A stretch of DNA of 64,000 nucleotides from Edaphobacter lichenicola (GTDB lineage Bacteria > Acidobacteriota > Terriglobia > Terriglobales > Acidobacteriaceae). Each line of letters opens with the position of its first letter. The stretch's first letter is position 1. The position numbers were made by a program, and so were the translations under genes. A model generated the notes under the pieces. The model was not told the DNA's origin, ran no database searches, and worked only from the letters and a program-made list of their open reading frames with translations. Positions 50,970 through 60,452 of the stretch are shown one piece after another. Location of the stretch: contig NZ_CP073696.1 of the NCBI RefSeq assembly GCF_025264645.1, forward strand, positions 124,001-188,000, written 5' to 3'.

Positions 50970-52079
50970 CTATTCGGTCGGCTTGGATGGGTCGTGATGG
51001 AATACGCCGGGGTCGGGTTCGTCGAGTGACGGGGGTGCGGGTTCTGGGTTAGGAATTGGGTCGCTTGTTGGTGGTTCACTCGGGTGGGGGTCGAGGTGTT
51101 CGGGAGTTGGCGGGATGGGATGGTGAGGGTGCAAGGGGTCAATTGGATTGACCCTGCCTACGACGGGCAGAATGGGCAGCTGCGTGGGGCGGAAGAGCGG
51201 ATTTTGCAGGGCAAGAGAGGTTTCGGCGCCACGCTGCCAAAATCGGGTCAGCAGGAGGAGAAAAAGACCAAATTGGGCGAGCAGGAAGGTCGGCCAGACT
51301 CGCGGCTGGGCGAGCATGTGCATTGACATTCGGGCTGTGATGACGACGGCGGCGGCTCCGAGAAGGCTGAGAAATAGGAAGATCGGCCACGCTTGCGAGA
51401 AGTTGGCGCGGAGGGTTCGCAACGCAGGGCCAAGAGTGCGGCGGACGCGGCGGTCGGGCTTGCCGCTACGGCGGAGGTGAAGTCCGAGTTGCACTGTGTA
51501 GACCTCGACGAGGTCGAAGTAGAGACGGAGAATCGAGGCGACGAGGAAGATGATGACGTAACCGACGAGGGTTGCGAAGAACGCGTGACGTCCGACGGCG
51601 TGGTCGTCGACATGGTCGGCCCATTTGCCCTGAAGGAAGACGAGGGGGCCGAGGATGAGACCGGAGATGATGACGGTTAGGAGAGTGATGCGTACGAAGC
51701 GCCAGAAGTGCAGTAAGCCCTGGTGGAGGAGGGTGCTGAGACGAGCAGGGTTTTTGGTCTGGTAGCAGAAGAGGGTCCCGGGAACGAGAAGGAAGTAGAT
51801 CAGAAGATAGAGGGGAATGGAGGAATAGCTGCCGGTAGTGGTGGCGCCGGGGCTCTCCTCCAGGCGACCTATCAATTCGGGGATGGCGCCGAGGTCGAAT
51901 CCGTTTGTGAGCCGTTGAGCGGCGAGGGAGTGGTCCATCATGGAGCTGAATTGGCTGTGGAGATGCATGGAAAAGAGAAGGGCGAGGCCGAGATTGAAGA
52001 GGTAGGCCCAGAGAACGGCAGGAAGACGGCGCAGGGTGAGCCACAAGCCGTGGAGGAAGATGTTGCGGTGTTCGGACAT
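50970..52079 (-). CDS. Integral membrane protein with Pro-rich C-terminal tail
   Basis: No family is recognised with confidence. The 369 residues contain about six hydrophobic segments (LWAYLFNLGLALLFSMH, IPLYLLIYFLLVPGTLF, VRITLLTVIISGLILGPLVF, LVGYVIIFLVASILRLYF, PIFLFLSLLGAAAVVITA, FLLAQFGLFLLLLTRF), then a Pro/Asp/His-rich cytoplasm- or periplasm-exposed tail of about 65 residues. ATG 52079 with GAGG 8 bases upstream is preferred over ATG 52097. It lies between sixA and an M1 peptidase gene, all on the minus strand. Confidence 0.75.
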   Translation of the reverse strand: MSEHRNIFLHGLWLTLRRLPAVLWAYLFNLGLALLFSMHLHSQFSSMMDHSLAAQRLTNGFDLGAIPELIGRLEESPGATTTGSYSSIPLYLLIYFLLVPGTLFCYQTKNPARLSTLLHQGLLHFWRFVRITLLTVIISGLILGPLVFLQGKWADHVDDHAVGRHAFFATLVGYVIIFLVASILRLYFDLVEVYTVQLGLHLRRSGKPDRRVRRTLGPALRTLRANFSQAWPIFLFLSLLGAAAVVITARMSMHMLAQPRVWPTFLLAQFGLFLLLLTRFWQRGAETSLALQNPLFRPTQLPILPVVGRVNPIDPLHPHHPIPPTPEHLDPHPSEPPTSDPIPNPEPAPPSLDEPDPGVFHHDPSKPTE

Positions 52080-52222
52080 GCTTTGGACCTCTGTCATGTG
52101 TGCGAATAATGCTGTGAAGTGCGATGTATTGGTTGGAGGGCCGGGGCGGGGATTTGAGAACTCCCGGATTCTTCAATCAGGATGGCAACAACGTAGTCAG
52201 ACTGGACAACGTGTAAGGTTCA

Positions 52223-54343
52223 TCACACGATCCAGGAAGATAGCTGGGCCAGAAGTTGTTGGATGCTGATCCAGATGTTGGAGAGTTTTCGCGCGGGGAT
52301 GCCGTTGCTCGCGGTGCTATAGCTGTTGTTGAAAAAATCTCTGTCGAGGAGGATGGCGTGGTCGGGGTCGACCTCGGCGGAGATGACCTTTGCATTACGG
52401 GTGTAGGTGAATTTGACCCAGCGGTCGACGCCGTCCCAGTGTTCGCGGAGATGGGTGCCGTCGTCGAAGACGATCTCGGCGGTGACTGGCAGGATGAAGT
52501 CGCCCTTGCGGCGAAGGTAGACGGTGGAGAGGTACTGGATCTGCTTTTTATCTTTTGGTTCGGGTAGCCACCATTGGACCGGATCGGAGGAGATGTTGTC
52601 GACGGTGTAGTCGAGGACTTGAGTGCCGTAGACGGCCTGGTTGAAATATGGCCGGAGACTGGATACCGGAACAACCTGAGGGCTCATTGAGGCGTTGAAG
52701 ACAGCGTCCAGACTGCTCTGGGAGTTTGGTTGAGATGGTTCAATGCGAGTGGCCGTCTTGGTTGAGGGATTGATAATTGTGCCGCCGATGGCGGTGGCGC
52801 GCCCGTTCTTGATGGCGACCTCTTCGATGGTTCGGAGGAAGTCTTCGGTGGTGGGATGGGTGAAGCGATAGCGCATGAAGTAGGTGCGCATAGCCTCGTC
52901 CATGGTGTCGCGGCCGATGACGCTTTCGAGGGTGGCGAGGAGGCTCGCGGTTTTGCCGTAGGTGACGCCAACGTAGGAATCGGAGTCGCGGAACTTGAAG
53001 GCCCAGCGCGTGACGGGGTCGAAGTCAGGTTTGGAGATGTACTCGAGGCGCTCGAGTTCATAGTCTCCTGCATTCGCGTAGGGGCGGTTGATGAATGACG
53101 TGTTGCGACCGAGAATTGCGGAGAGGACGTTGACCTCGGTGTAGGAGTTGATGCCTTCGTCGAGCCACGCATCTTCAAATTCGTTGGTGGCGACCATGCC
53201 GTACCAGTATTGGTGGCCGAACTCGTGCTCGGCGGTTAACTCGGTGATGTAGGTGGGCTCGTACCAGGAAGTGTCGCCAGTGAAGAGAGTGGGATACTCC
53301 ATGCCGCCGATTTCGGATCCAGGTTCAGGATCGATGACGGTGACGATCTTGTAGGGATAGGGGCCGTATCGCTGGTCGAACTGTGCGAGGGTCTTCTGGA
53401 TGATATCGAGGTAGCGGGGGCCGGCCTTTGGATGGGCCGCGAGAGCGAGGACGTGAACTTTGACGGGACCGAGCGATGAGAGATAGGTGCCGTCGGTAAT
53501 GGTGAAGTTGGGGCTGGCAGCCCATGCGAAGTCGCCGATGTCTTCGCCGTAGAAGCTGAGGGTCTTTGTGTCGTTGGGGTTGATGACTTCGCCGGTGGGT
53601 ACTCCACTTGCTCCGACGATGTAGCGGCGAGGCAGGGTAAGAGAGACGTTAAATGTTGCGAAGTCGGAGAAGAACTCGGTGGTGGAGTGGTACTGGTGGC
53701 AGTTCCAGGCACCGTGCCAGAAGACGCCGGGCTTAGGGTACCACTGACCGCCCATGATGAAGTCGCGCTTGTAGCCGTTGCGGGCGACGGAGAGCGGGAA
53801 TTGATCGTGGAAGGCAAGATGGAAGGTGATGGAGTCGTTGGGTGTGAGGGGATGCGGGAGTCTGAGTTCGGTTACTGTGTGGTCGAGCGCATTGCCGTCG
53901 TCGGGGGCGATGAAGTGCATGGCGGCGGTGAGGTCGCCGTAGCCGTCGGCATCGATGTGGGAGATGGTGATGCTGCCTAGTTTTTCTGCTGGGTATTCAT
54001 TGTCTTTTTCGGAGTCGCGAATGCCGCCGGTAAAGTGAGTTTCACTGGTGAAGCTGGATTCGGGACGGAAGGCGTTGAGGTAGAGATGGAAGGGAATGGT
54101 GGTGAGAGACTGGCCGGTCAGGTTTTTATAGGTGATGGTCTCGGTTGCATCAAGGGACTTCCTGCCGGTGTCGAGGTGGGCTTCGATGTTGTAGGCCACG
54201 ACGCGGCTGGACAGAGGCTTGCCACCTGGGGAGTTGGTGGCAATGCTGGATTGCGGGTTTGTCTGCGGATTTTGCGGGTGGGCCTGCAAGACGAAGGGAG
54301 CGAGAAGGAGCGCAGCAACGGCGAAGTGGCGAGTTGGCAGCAT
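52223..54343 (-). CDS. Secreted M1-family (aminopeptidase N type) metallopeptidase
   Basis: The 706-residue protein begins with a signal peptide (FAVAALLLAPFVLQAHP). It follows the M1 domain order: an N-terminal beta domain, then the thermolysin-like catalytic domain with the GxMEN-like IGGMEYPTLF and HEFGH (His about 373) plus the downstream Glu in NEFEDAWLDEG, which complete the HExxH...E zinc site. A C-terminal beta and helical region follows. It cleaves N-terminal residues from peptides outside the inner membrane. GGMEY in place of GxMEN is typical of the group without the Asn. The gene is probably monocistronic. Confidence 0.9.
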   Translation of the reverse strand: MLPTRHFAVAALLLAPFVLQAHPQNPQTNPQSSIATNSPGGKPLSSRVVAYNIEAHLDTGRKSLDATETITYKNLTGQSLTTIPFHLYLNAFRPESSFTSETHFTGGIRDSEKDNEYPAEKLGSITISHIDADGYGDLTAAMHFIAPDDGNALDHTVTELRLPHPLTPNDSITFHLAFHDQFPLSVARNGYKRDFIMGGQWYPKPGVFWHGAWNCHQYHSTTEFFSDFATFNVSLTLPRRYIVGASGVPTGEVINPNDTKTLSFYGEDIGDFAWAASPNFTITDGTYLSSLGPVKVHVLALAAHPKAGPRYLDIIQKTLAQFDQRYGPYPYKIVTVIDPEPGSEIGGMEYPTLFTGDTSWYEPTYITELTAEHEFGHQYWYGMVATNEFEDAWLDEGINSYTEVNVLSAILGRNTSFINRPYANAGDYELERLEYISKPDFDPVTRWAFKFRDSDSYVGVTYGKTASLLATLESVIGRDTMDEAMRTYFMRYRFTHPTTEDFLRTIEEVAIKNGRATAIGGTIINPSTKTATRIEPSQPNSQSSLDAVFNASMSPQVVPVSSLRPYFNQAVYGTQVLDYTVDNISSDPVQWWLPEPKDKKQIQYLSTVYLRRKGDFILPVTAEIVFDDGTHLREHWDGVDRWVKFTYTRNAKVISAEVDPDHAILLDRDFFNNSYSTASNGIPARKLSNIWISIQQLLAQLSSWIV

Positions 54344-54414
54344 ACGGGGATTGTAGGGGCGCTTTTGAGTTTAATGCGGAAAAAAGTTTGCGGGTATAGC
54401 GTGGGCGTCGGAAG

Positions 54415-55161
54415 TTATTGCCGAAGGGGGAGGCGTGAGGGTGGGGTGAACTGCCAAAGTTCGGTGACGAGAAGACCGGCCAGACGGTGCTGGTGAGCGA
54501 TTCGTGTGAGACCTGCTTGGGTGAGTGAACTGGAGTGATCGGGTAGTCGAGTGGTACGAAGACCGGTGAGAATGCGGAACGCAAGGTAGAGGGTGCTGAT
54601 GAGGAATTTTGCGGGGAGGCGCATGAGGCCGCTTGGGATTCGGAAGTCGGAGATGAGCCAGAGGGCTCCCGGAGTGAGTCTCGGCGCGATGCGGGTGACG
54701 AGGGCATCGAGTTCGGGTTGGCTGAGACAGTCGAGGAAGAAGTGCGTGATGATCAAGTCATAGGATTTTCCTTCGATCGGGACGGTTAGAGCGCTGGCCT
54801 GGTGGGTTTGGAGGCGGGCTGTGGTGCTGGGAGCGGTTGCTTCGCATCGCTGGCGGAGGAGGCGAAGCATTGTGGCGCTGGTGTCGACCGCGTCGGCCTG
54901 AAGGTCTGGGTTACGGGCGAGAAGTTGCGCGAGGAAGCGACCGTCTCCGTCGCCAAGGAGGAGAGCGTGTCTTTGGTGGAGGAGATTCGGCAGATAGTGA
55001 AGGCGACAGCGTTCAAGAGCCCGACCGAGAGTCAGGTATTCGAGCCAGCGATATGGACGCGCGATGCGATCGAAGTCGGGCTCATTGGTATTAAGGCTGG
55101 ATGCGGGAGACTCGAGCGACTGGTGTGTGGTGTCGTCAAACGTGGATGCTGTCGTTTTCAT
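54415..55161 (-). CDS. Class I SAM-dependent methyltransferase, small
   Basis: The 248-residue protein has a SAM-binding fold: ALLLGDGDGRFLAQLLARNP (motif I in which GDGDG replaces the common GxGxG), ADAVDTSATMLRLLRQR (motif II) and YDLIITHFFLDCLSQPELDALV (motif IV), then LTPGALWLISDFRIP. Start 55161 is chosen since the residues upstream are translated low-complexity DNA; it lacks a good ribosome site. The ATG overlaps the stop of the next membrane-protein gene (ATGA, 55158-55161), giving translational coupling. Substrate unknown; the coupled membrane protein suggests a lipid-like target. Confidence 0.82.
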   Translation of the reverse strand: MKTTASTFDDTTHQSLESPASSLNTNEPDFDRIARPYRWLEYLTLGRALERCRLHYLPNLLHQRHALLLGDGDGRFLAQLLARNPDLQADAVDTSATMLRLLRQRCEATAPSTTARLQTHQASALTVPIEGKSYDLIITHFFLDCLSQPELDALVTRIAPRLTPGALWLISDFRIPSGLMRLPAKFLISTLYLAFRILTGLRTTRLPDHSSSLTQAGLTRIAHQHRLAGLLVTELWQFTPPSRLPLRQ

Positions 55162-56030
55162 CGTGGGAGGAGGGGTAGAAGCAGCAAAGGGGTTATGAGG
55201 GCGAGGTCTGCTGCGGCGCGAAGCGTGATGGAGGGGATGCGGCGGCGATAGTGATGGAGCAGTTGCAGAAGGAAGAGTGAGAGGGTGGAGGCGGCGGCGA
55301 TTCGCCACGGCGCGTGGTGATCCAAGAGACAGAGGCCGAGTCCGATGGCAGCGATCACGGCGGTGATTTGAGGAAGATGGTGTAAGGCGATGTGTGTGAT
55401 GGGATGTGCGTTTGTCTGTTCGGAGTCGTGCTCCCAGGCGAAGATGAAGAGGCAGTTGAGACTGCAGAGCGAGGCGAATAGGAGCGCCAGCGGGAGCAAT
55501 CGGAGACGAAGGTCGGGTTGATGAGCGACCGTGGGGATGAAGGTGGCGGCGGCGAAGCAGATGCCGACGGCGAACTCTTTGGGAAGCCGATGCGCGCTCT
55601 CGGTGGCATGAATGAGGATGAAGTAGGCGAAGACCAGACCGCCGAGGATGAGGTAGAGATGGATCGCTTCTGACAATAAGTGAGGGAGTAGATATGCCAA
55701 TGCGATTGAGGCGAGAAGAAGTCCAATGAGAAAGGAGCGGCGGTGGCGGTGGTGGAAGTGGTGGCGGGCTTCGAGAGATCCAACGTCAAGAGGATGTTCG
55801 GAGAGCAGGCGCGCGTCGAGGAGCCGGTCGGCGACGTAGAGCATCCAGACGGCGAGGAACATGGCGAGGATGCTGACCTTTGGGAGACGAAGGTGATTGG
55901 CAGAGGCGATGAACCAGGTCCAGAGTGCGGCGACGGTTGGCGCGTCGAGCGAGAGCAGATGCCAGAGGTCGAAGGGCGTCGTTTGCGCAGCGCGCAACGT
56001 ATGGGTGGAGATTGGGGATAGCACTGCCAT
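55158..56030 (-). CDS. Polytopic membrane protein, UbiA-like at best
   Basis: The 290-residue protein has about eight hydrophobic segments and no signal peptide. Segments such as FIASANHLRLPKVSILAMFLAVWMLYVADRLLDAR, with polar residues inside a span, resemble UbiA prenyltransferases, but the two aspartate-rich motifs (NDxxDxxxD and DxxxD) are not evident. A His/Arg-rich loop (RHHFHHRHRRS) separates two spans. It is coupled by ATGA to a methyltransferase gene, which suggests a shared lipid or quinone-like pathway. I would not assign a function. Confidence 0.7.
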   Translation of the reverse strand: MAVLSPISTHTLRAAQTTPFDLWHLLSLDAPTVAALWTWFIASANHLRLPKVSILAMFLAVWMLYVADRLLDARLLSEHPLDVGSLEARHHFHHRHRRSFLIGLLLASIALAYLLPHLLSEAIHLYLILGGLVFAYFILIHATESAHRLPKEFAVGICFAAATFIPTVAHQPDLRLRLLPLALLFASLCSLNCLFIFAWEHDSEQTNAHPITHIALHHLPQITAVIAAIGLGLCLLDHHAPWRIAAASTLSLFLLQLLHHYRRRIPSITLRAAADLALITPLLLLPLLPR

Positions 56031-56189
56031 ATCTAAATATGATGCGACAGTTCTGGCCAGAATTCACCTGATGGAGTAAGGTCAGCCTCATGCAAATGCG
56101 CTCTATGTGCGAAGTAGTCTTTATGGCGACCATCATTAGTCCCGCAAGTCTTGCGGCTTGTGGTGCGCTTTGATAGGATCTGCGCCACA

Positions 56190-56336
56190 GATGACGTTCA
56201 CGAAACGTTGACGGTTGATCTCAACAGCTACGTGTTGGAGAAGAGTGTCGATGGAATGCTCACAATGATGGACCAGAATCAGGCAAAGGTTGAACGAACT
56301 TACAGGTGACCCCGCTGCTGAAGACGGTGTTTCGCA
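56190..56336 (+). pseudogene. Decayed DUF4197-like gene remnant
   Basis: In one frame DDVHETLTVDLNSYVLEKSVDG and then MLTMMDQNQAKVERTYR appear, ending in a TGA at 56307-56309. After a one-base frame change the DNA reads TPLLKTVFRR. The order LDTYVTxKALDGLF...LLKKVF is the C-terminal pattern of DUF4197 proteins as I remember it. Only the tail of the gene is visible, with a frameshift and no start or ribosome site. The rest of 56031-56410 shows no gene. Confidence 0.4.
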
Positions 56337-56410
56337 GGCACTAGCCGGAAGATGTTGAAGAGTTTTGCGGCAACCTGAGACCTGATCCCGGTGATCTCAA
56401 AAACATTAGA

Positions 56411-58273
56411 TCAGGCGTTAGCGACGACAGGAGCGTCGGCGTGTGTCTGTTTGGCTCCAGCGATCCAGAGGCCGGGATCGATGTCCGGGAAGATGCTGTC
56501 ACGAAGTTCTATCTCGGACAGTCGCGACTCATTCGCTTTAGTGAGTGCGCCGGTTGATTCGAAGTTTTGCCAGATAGCTTTTACCTCATTGAACTGATCG
56601 TTGTGGGTGAGGAAGCGAATCTCGGCGTAGTCCCGAGCGGCACCGGTGGTGATGAGGAACTGCCAGTCGGAGGATTCGAGGAGTAAGAGCTCACGGCACA
56701 GCTGCTGGAGAATGCGCTTGCCAGCGGGCGAGTTTTGCCAGAGGCCGTTGGTGCAAGCGTCGCGAGTATATAACTCTGCGGGGTAGATGTGGGTGTAGGT
56801 CCAGCTCGTTTCGGGGTTCATCCAGACTTGATTGGTACCTTCTGCACCCCATGAGCCCTCTTCCATGGCGATGAATCCAGCTCGCGGGTACAGGTCGAGA
56901 TAGTCTGCGCAACTGATGAGCTCGAGACCAGTGTTGTAGTCGTGGAGGGTGCGAGCAATGGCTTCGAGCCAGAGGGGACCCTCGAACCACCAATGGCCGA
57001 AGAGCTCGGCGTCGAACGGCGAGCACAGAATAGGGGGGACGGTGTCGTTGAAGCCTGATTTGAGAGCTTCGTGGACGAGATGGACGAAGTGGGCGGCGTG
57101 GGCTTTGGTGCGCTCGGCTGCTTCTTGTGGGTAGTAGGGTTGCTTGTCCCCCATGTCGACCCTGGCGCCAGTGACGCGCCAATAGCGGTGGCCGCCCGGC
57201 CAGCGTTTTTTGTGGAAGTCGAGGTAGACGCCATCGCCGGGGTAGCCGGTGTCGCCAGACCAGACCTGGACTCCAGTGCGAGGGTCGCGGGGGAAGATCG
57301 TCGTGGGGTGCGCTTTGCCCACGGATGCGTTGTAAGGACCGTCGACGAAGTAGGGTTGATAGAGAGAGCGATGCGGCTCTCGGGTCATTCGCTCGCTATT
57401 GAGATCTGGCGGTAGTTCGCCCTTTTGCAGTTCGTAGGGCGAAGGCATTCGTCTCGACTCCTCTACAAGGTGGGTGTCGACGAAGAAAAACTCGAGACCT
57501 GACTCTGAGAGCGCTTGTTCTACACCGATGCGATTAAAGCCAGGCGCAACGGGGTCTCCGTCGGCATTGGGGACGGGATAGTTCCAATGACCCGCGGGGC
57601 GGTAGCCACACTCGGGGGCCCATATGCCTCGGGGAGGTTTGCCGATGTGACGAATGTGAGTGTCAACGGCGGTGCGGATCTGGGCGCGGACGCTCTCATC
57701 GGTGCCCAGGAGTGGCATATATCCGTGCGTGGCTCCGCAGGTAATGATGTCGATCAGACCAGTGTCGTTGAAGTGGCGGAAGCCGGAGATGATGTTTCGG
57801 TCAAACTGATTGAAGTCCTCGAGAGCCTGAGAGAAGAAACGCTGCCAGTAGCGGGCAGTTTCGGCGAGGTGGACGTCACCAGATTGGAGGAAGAAGGCCT
57901 CGTCCTCGCGCGCGGCGACGATCTTGCGCGAGAGGTAGTTGGGGAACTCAGCAATGAAGACGGGGTGAGAGAGTTGTTCGAGAAGGATCGGCGAGAGATT
58001 GAGATTGCAGTTGAAGCGAATGTTGTCGCGTTCCAGGCTCTTAAGAACGCGGAGGAGTGGCAGGTAAGTTTCAGCAGCGGCTTCGTGAAGCCACTCCATA
58101 CCGTGAGGCCATGTGCCGTGGTTGATCACGTAGGGCAGATGGGCGTGAAGAGTGAAGGTGAGATATCCCAGTGGACGGGACGCAACAGTAGAATCGGGAT
58201 CCGCAGAGATGGTGGGACCCGCTTGGGATTCGCGCGATAGGGTGAACTCGGAGTCTATCGATGCCTTCGTCAA
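56411..58273 (-). CDS. GH57 1,4-alpha-glucan branching enzyme
   Basis: The 620-residue protein carries GH57-family motifs: TLHAHLPYV near the N-terminus (motif 1), NCNLNLSPILLEQL, GATHGYMPLLG, GIWAPECGYRPAG (nucleophile Glu region, motif 3) and SPFDAELFGHWWFEGP (catalytic Asp region, motif 4), plus the C-terminal helical domain with WQFLITTGAARDYA. It forms alpha-1,6 branches in glycogen, as an alternative to GH13 GlgB. Glycogen synthase genes are not in the window. The N-terminal 35 residues are a Ser/Asp-rich extension. It is upstream-flanked by 161 bases with no feature. Confidence 0.92.
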   Translation of the reverse strand: MTKASIDSEFTLSRESQAGPTISADPDSTVASRPLGYLTFTLHAHLPYVINHGTWPHGMEWLHEAAAETYLPLLRVLKSLERDNIRFNCNLNLSPILLEQLSHPVFIAEFPNYLSRKIVAAREDEAFFLQSGDVHLAETARYWQRFFSQALEDFNQFDRNIISGFRHFNDTGLIDIITCGATHGYMPLLGTDESVRAQIRTAVDTHIRHIGKPPRGIWAPECGYRPAGHWNYPVPNADGDPVAPGFNRIGVEQALSESGLEFFFVDTHLVEESRRMPSPYELQKGELPPDLNSERMTREPHRSLYQPYFVDGPYNASVGKAHPTTIFPRDPRTGVQVWSGDTGYPGDGVYLDFHKKRWPGGHRYWRVTGARVDMGDKQPYYPQEAAERTKAHAAHFVHLVHEALKSGFNDTVPPILCSPFDAELFGHWWFEGPLWLEAIARTLHDYNTGLELISCADYLDLYPRAGFIAMEEGSWGAEGTNQVWMNPETSWTYTHIYPAELYTRDACTNGLWQNSPAGKRILQQLCRELLLLESSDWQFLITTGAARDYAEIRFLTHNDQFNEVKAIWQNFESTGALTKANESRLSEIELRDSIFPDIDPGLWIAGAKQTHADAPVVANA

Positions 58274-58434
58274 GACACACCTCGAAGGTGATTTTCGGTT
58301 AGGGGCAGTATTCCGGCGGGCTCGCCGGATTGCTGCGGCTTAGTTTACTCCTGCATGACGATGCTTCGTCGTGGAAGTTGAAACGAGGGCAGATCGATAC
58401 AATCCGCCACTCTTGGTTAGATGCGAAATTATGG

Positions 58435-59568
58435 CTATTGCGGTGGCTGATCTGCGGGCCGCTGTTGCAGATCAGGGTTGGTTGATGTGCTCTCAGTATT
58501 TTGGGCTGGCACCTTAAGGGAGAGAGTAGTGGTTAGTTGGAAACGGATGAGGCTTTCGGAAGGAATCTGAACTTGCTCTCCGCGGGTGATGGTGTTGGCG
58601 CCGGCTCCGACGCCTCCTCCAGCAGCGGCGCCGATGGCGGCTCCTTTACCTCCACCGAGAATGCCGCCGAGGATAGCGCCGACCGCAGCACCACCGCCGA
58701 CCTTTTCTGCTGTGTTCTTTCCGCGGCCCTTGCCCTCCACGCTGTATGGAGCAGTCGTAATCGCGATTTTTTCACCGCGGCGGTTGATACTGGTGAGTTC
58801 AACAGTAAGGAGAGAGCTGCCTTTGTAGTGAGCGGCTTCCTGGACTGCCGAGACCCGACCGGAGACGGGTGTGCCCTGACGGATGGCGACAAGATTGTCT
58901 ATGACAATGTCTGTCGCAATAGTCCCGGTAAAGGTGTCACCCTGTTGGGTCGTGGCACTATCGAGGGTTTGGGTGATGCGAATCGGAATGATAGTGTCGG
59001 GCGTAAGAGTAATGTTTTGGAAGGCTGGCGGCGGTGGTGGCGGAGGCGGTGCGGGCGGAAGCTCCTGCGGAGGCGGTGGTGGCGGAGCTACTGCGACTTG
59101 CGTAGCTGGGATTTCAGCGGGCGCTTCGCGGACGACCGGCGCCGGAACTGGTGCCGGCTTCGGCTTGAGTATTGGAGTCTTCTTTGGAATGACCGGTACA
59201 GGCGGCTGCGGTGGGAGGGCGGCTGCGGCAGTGATTGGTGGCGCTGGTGCTTGAACGATCAGATTATTGACAACTGTCTTGATGCCCGAGACCTGTGCAG
59301 CATCGGCGGCGGCGAGGGAACGAGCGGCTTCGCTGCTGACGTTGCCGGTGAGGGTGGCGACACCGGCCTGGACGGAAGATTGAATGGATTCCGTACTGAG
59401 GGCGCCATCGCTGGCGATACGGCTCTGCAGCGCTGTGGTCAGGCTGGCGTCATCGACGGGAGCCGCAGGCGTCCTGCTCCTGCAGCCGGCTAAACTGACG
59501 ATCAAAGCCATGGTGGTGGCGACCAGAAAAGCGTGCGGAGCGGACAGATGTTTGTTGGCGTCGTGCAT
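58435..59568 (-). CDS. BON-domain lipoprotein with Pro-rich linker and glycine zipper
   Basis: The 377-residue protein starts at ATG 59568 (AGGGG 5 bases upstream). It has a signal with the lipobox VSLAGC, a BON domain (residues about 30-95: ALQSRIASDGALSTESIQSSVQAGVATLTG), a long Pro/Ala/Lys-rich linker (about 95-180), a beta-rich central part (TPDTIIPIRITQTLDS) and a C-terminal glycine zipper (AVGAILGGILGGGKGAAIGAAAGG). The parts are known separately in envelope-stress lipoproteins. It probably sits in the outer membrane; function unknown. Confidence 0.8.
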   Translation of the reverse strand: MHDANKHLSAPHAFLVATTMALIVSLAGCRSRTPAAPVDDASLTTALQSRIASDGALSTESIQSSVQAGVATLTGNVSSEAARSLAAADAAQVSGIKTVVNNLIVQAPAPPITAAAALPPQPPVPVIPKKTPILKPKPAPVPAPVVREAPAEIPATQVAVAPPPPPPQELPPAPPPPPPPPAFQNITLTPDTIIPIRITQTLDSATTQQGDTFTGTIATDIVIDNLVAIRQGTPVSGRVSAVQEAAHYKGSSLLTVELTSINRRGEKIAITTAPYSVEGKGRGKNTAEKVGGGAAVGAILGGILGGGKGAAIGAAAGGGVGAGANTITRGEQVQIPSESLIRFQLTTTLSLKVPAQNTESTSTNPDLQQRPADQPPQ

Positions 59569-59580
59569 AAATCCCCTCAT

Positions 59581-59957
59581 TGCGTCGAATGCTTTACACT
59601 GCGAACACTGTAAATCACCAGACTGCTATCCGATGCAGCCATTCATCTTCAGGGTTCACTGAGATGTCGAGTGCAACTTCCTCTACGCATCTGACGGAGG
59701 ACAGGGGCGAAGGTGATACAGCAGGTACGGTCGGAAGGACACATTAGGAAGACGGAGACGTCGACGCGCAACCTAATCTCAAAACAGGGCATCCACCTAA
59801 GGACGGTATGGTTGGTACAGTTTGAATGGTTGGAGCGTTCTGAACAGTTGTGTGGTGTTCCGCTACAGTATCTGAATAAACAGAAGTTCAAGAGTTGAGT
59901 TATAAAAGCGGAGGAAGCAGATTCCGCAAACTTGTAAATCCGAAGAGGAGAATGAGC
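59581..59957. other. Gene-free divergent intergenic region
   Basis: This interval separates the BON lipoprotein gene (minus) and the YtxH-like gene (plus). A 61-codon frame at 59713-59898 lacks a good ribosome site and family resemblance. I see no clear promoter or repeat; the divergent promoters presumably lie here. Confidence 0.4.
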
Positions 59958-60362
59958 ATGTCAGATATCGACAACGATGGTGGAGTTAGCGGATTGGGCT
60001 GGTTTCTTGCGGGTCTGGGAGTTGGAGCCCTGGTCGGAGTTCTTTATGCGCCGAAGGCTGGCAAAGAGACGCGGGAAGACTTGGTTGCCAGTGCACTGGA
60101 CGCGAGGGACAAGGCCGCAGTTCTCGCACAGCAGGCTCAGGACCGCGCGAATGTGCTGGCCGCGCAGGGCAAGCAGCAGGTGAGTGAGTATGTAGACCGT
60201 GGCAAGGAGTACTATGACCGCGGACGAACTCAGTGGGCTCAGTACGTTGAGAAGGGTAAAGGGCTTGTGCAGGAGCAGCAGGATAAAGTTGCTGCGGCCG
60301 TTAACGCGGGCAAGGATGCATACGCGAGCACGACAGGCTCAACGGGCGAATCTCACTCGTAG
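59958..60362 (+). CDS. YtxH-like single-span protein
   Basis: ATG 59958 (AGAGGAG 7 bases upstream) opens 134 residues. An N-terminal span LGWFLAGLGVGALVGVLYAP followed by KAGKETREDL is the YtxH signature seen in general-stress and envelope proteins. The rest is a long amphipathic, Ala/Gln-rich helix (DKAAVLAQQAQDRANVLAAQ) that could form a coiled coil. It probably sits in the inner membrane with the helix in the cytoplasm. A stem-loop follows at 60380-60410. Confidence 0.85.
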   Translation: MSDIDNDGGVSGLGWFLAGLGVGALVGVLYAPKAGKETREDLVASALDARDKAAVLAQQAQDRANVLAAQGKQQVSEYVDRGKEYYDRGRTQWAQYVEKGKGLVQEQQDKVAAAVNAGKDAYASTTGSTGESHS

Positions 60363-60379
60363 GCGATTCTGTTAGGCTG

Positions 60380-60410
60380 GGCCCGGTCGACCTCGTCTGG
60401 TGGCCGGGCC
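60380..60410 (+). terminator. Stem-loop between the YtxH-like and following gene
   Basis: GGCCCGG pairs perfectly with CCGGGCC across a 17-base loop, 17 bases after the stop. Only TTAT follows, so it is a weak terminator or a processing hairpin. Confidence 0.45.
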
Positions 60411-60452
60411 TTATGATTGTGGTCGTATAACTTTGGGAGATCGAGAGAACCT

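Noticed and set aside
59713-59898. 61-residue frame before the YtxH-like gene
   Set aside because: GTG start without a ribosome site and no recognisable motif; the reverse strand frame is equally poor.
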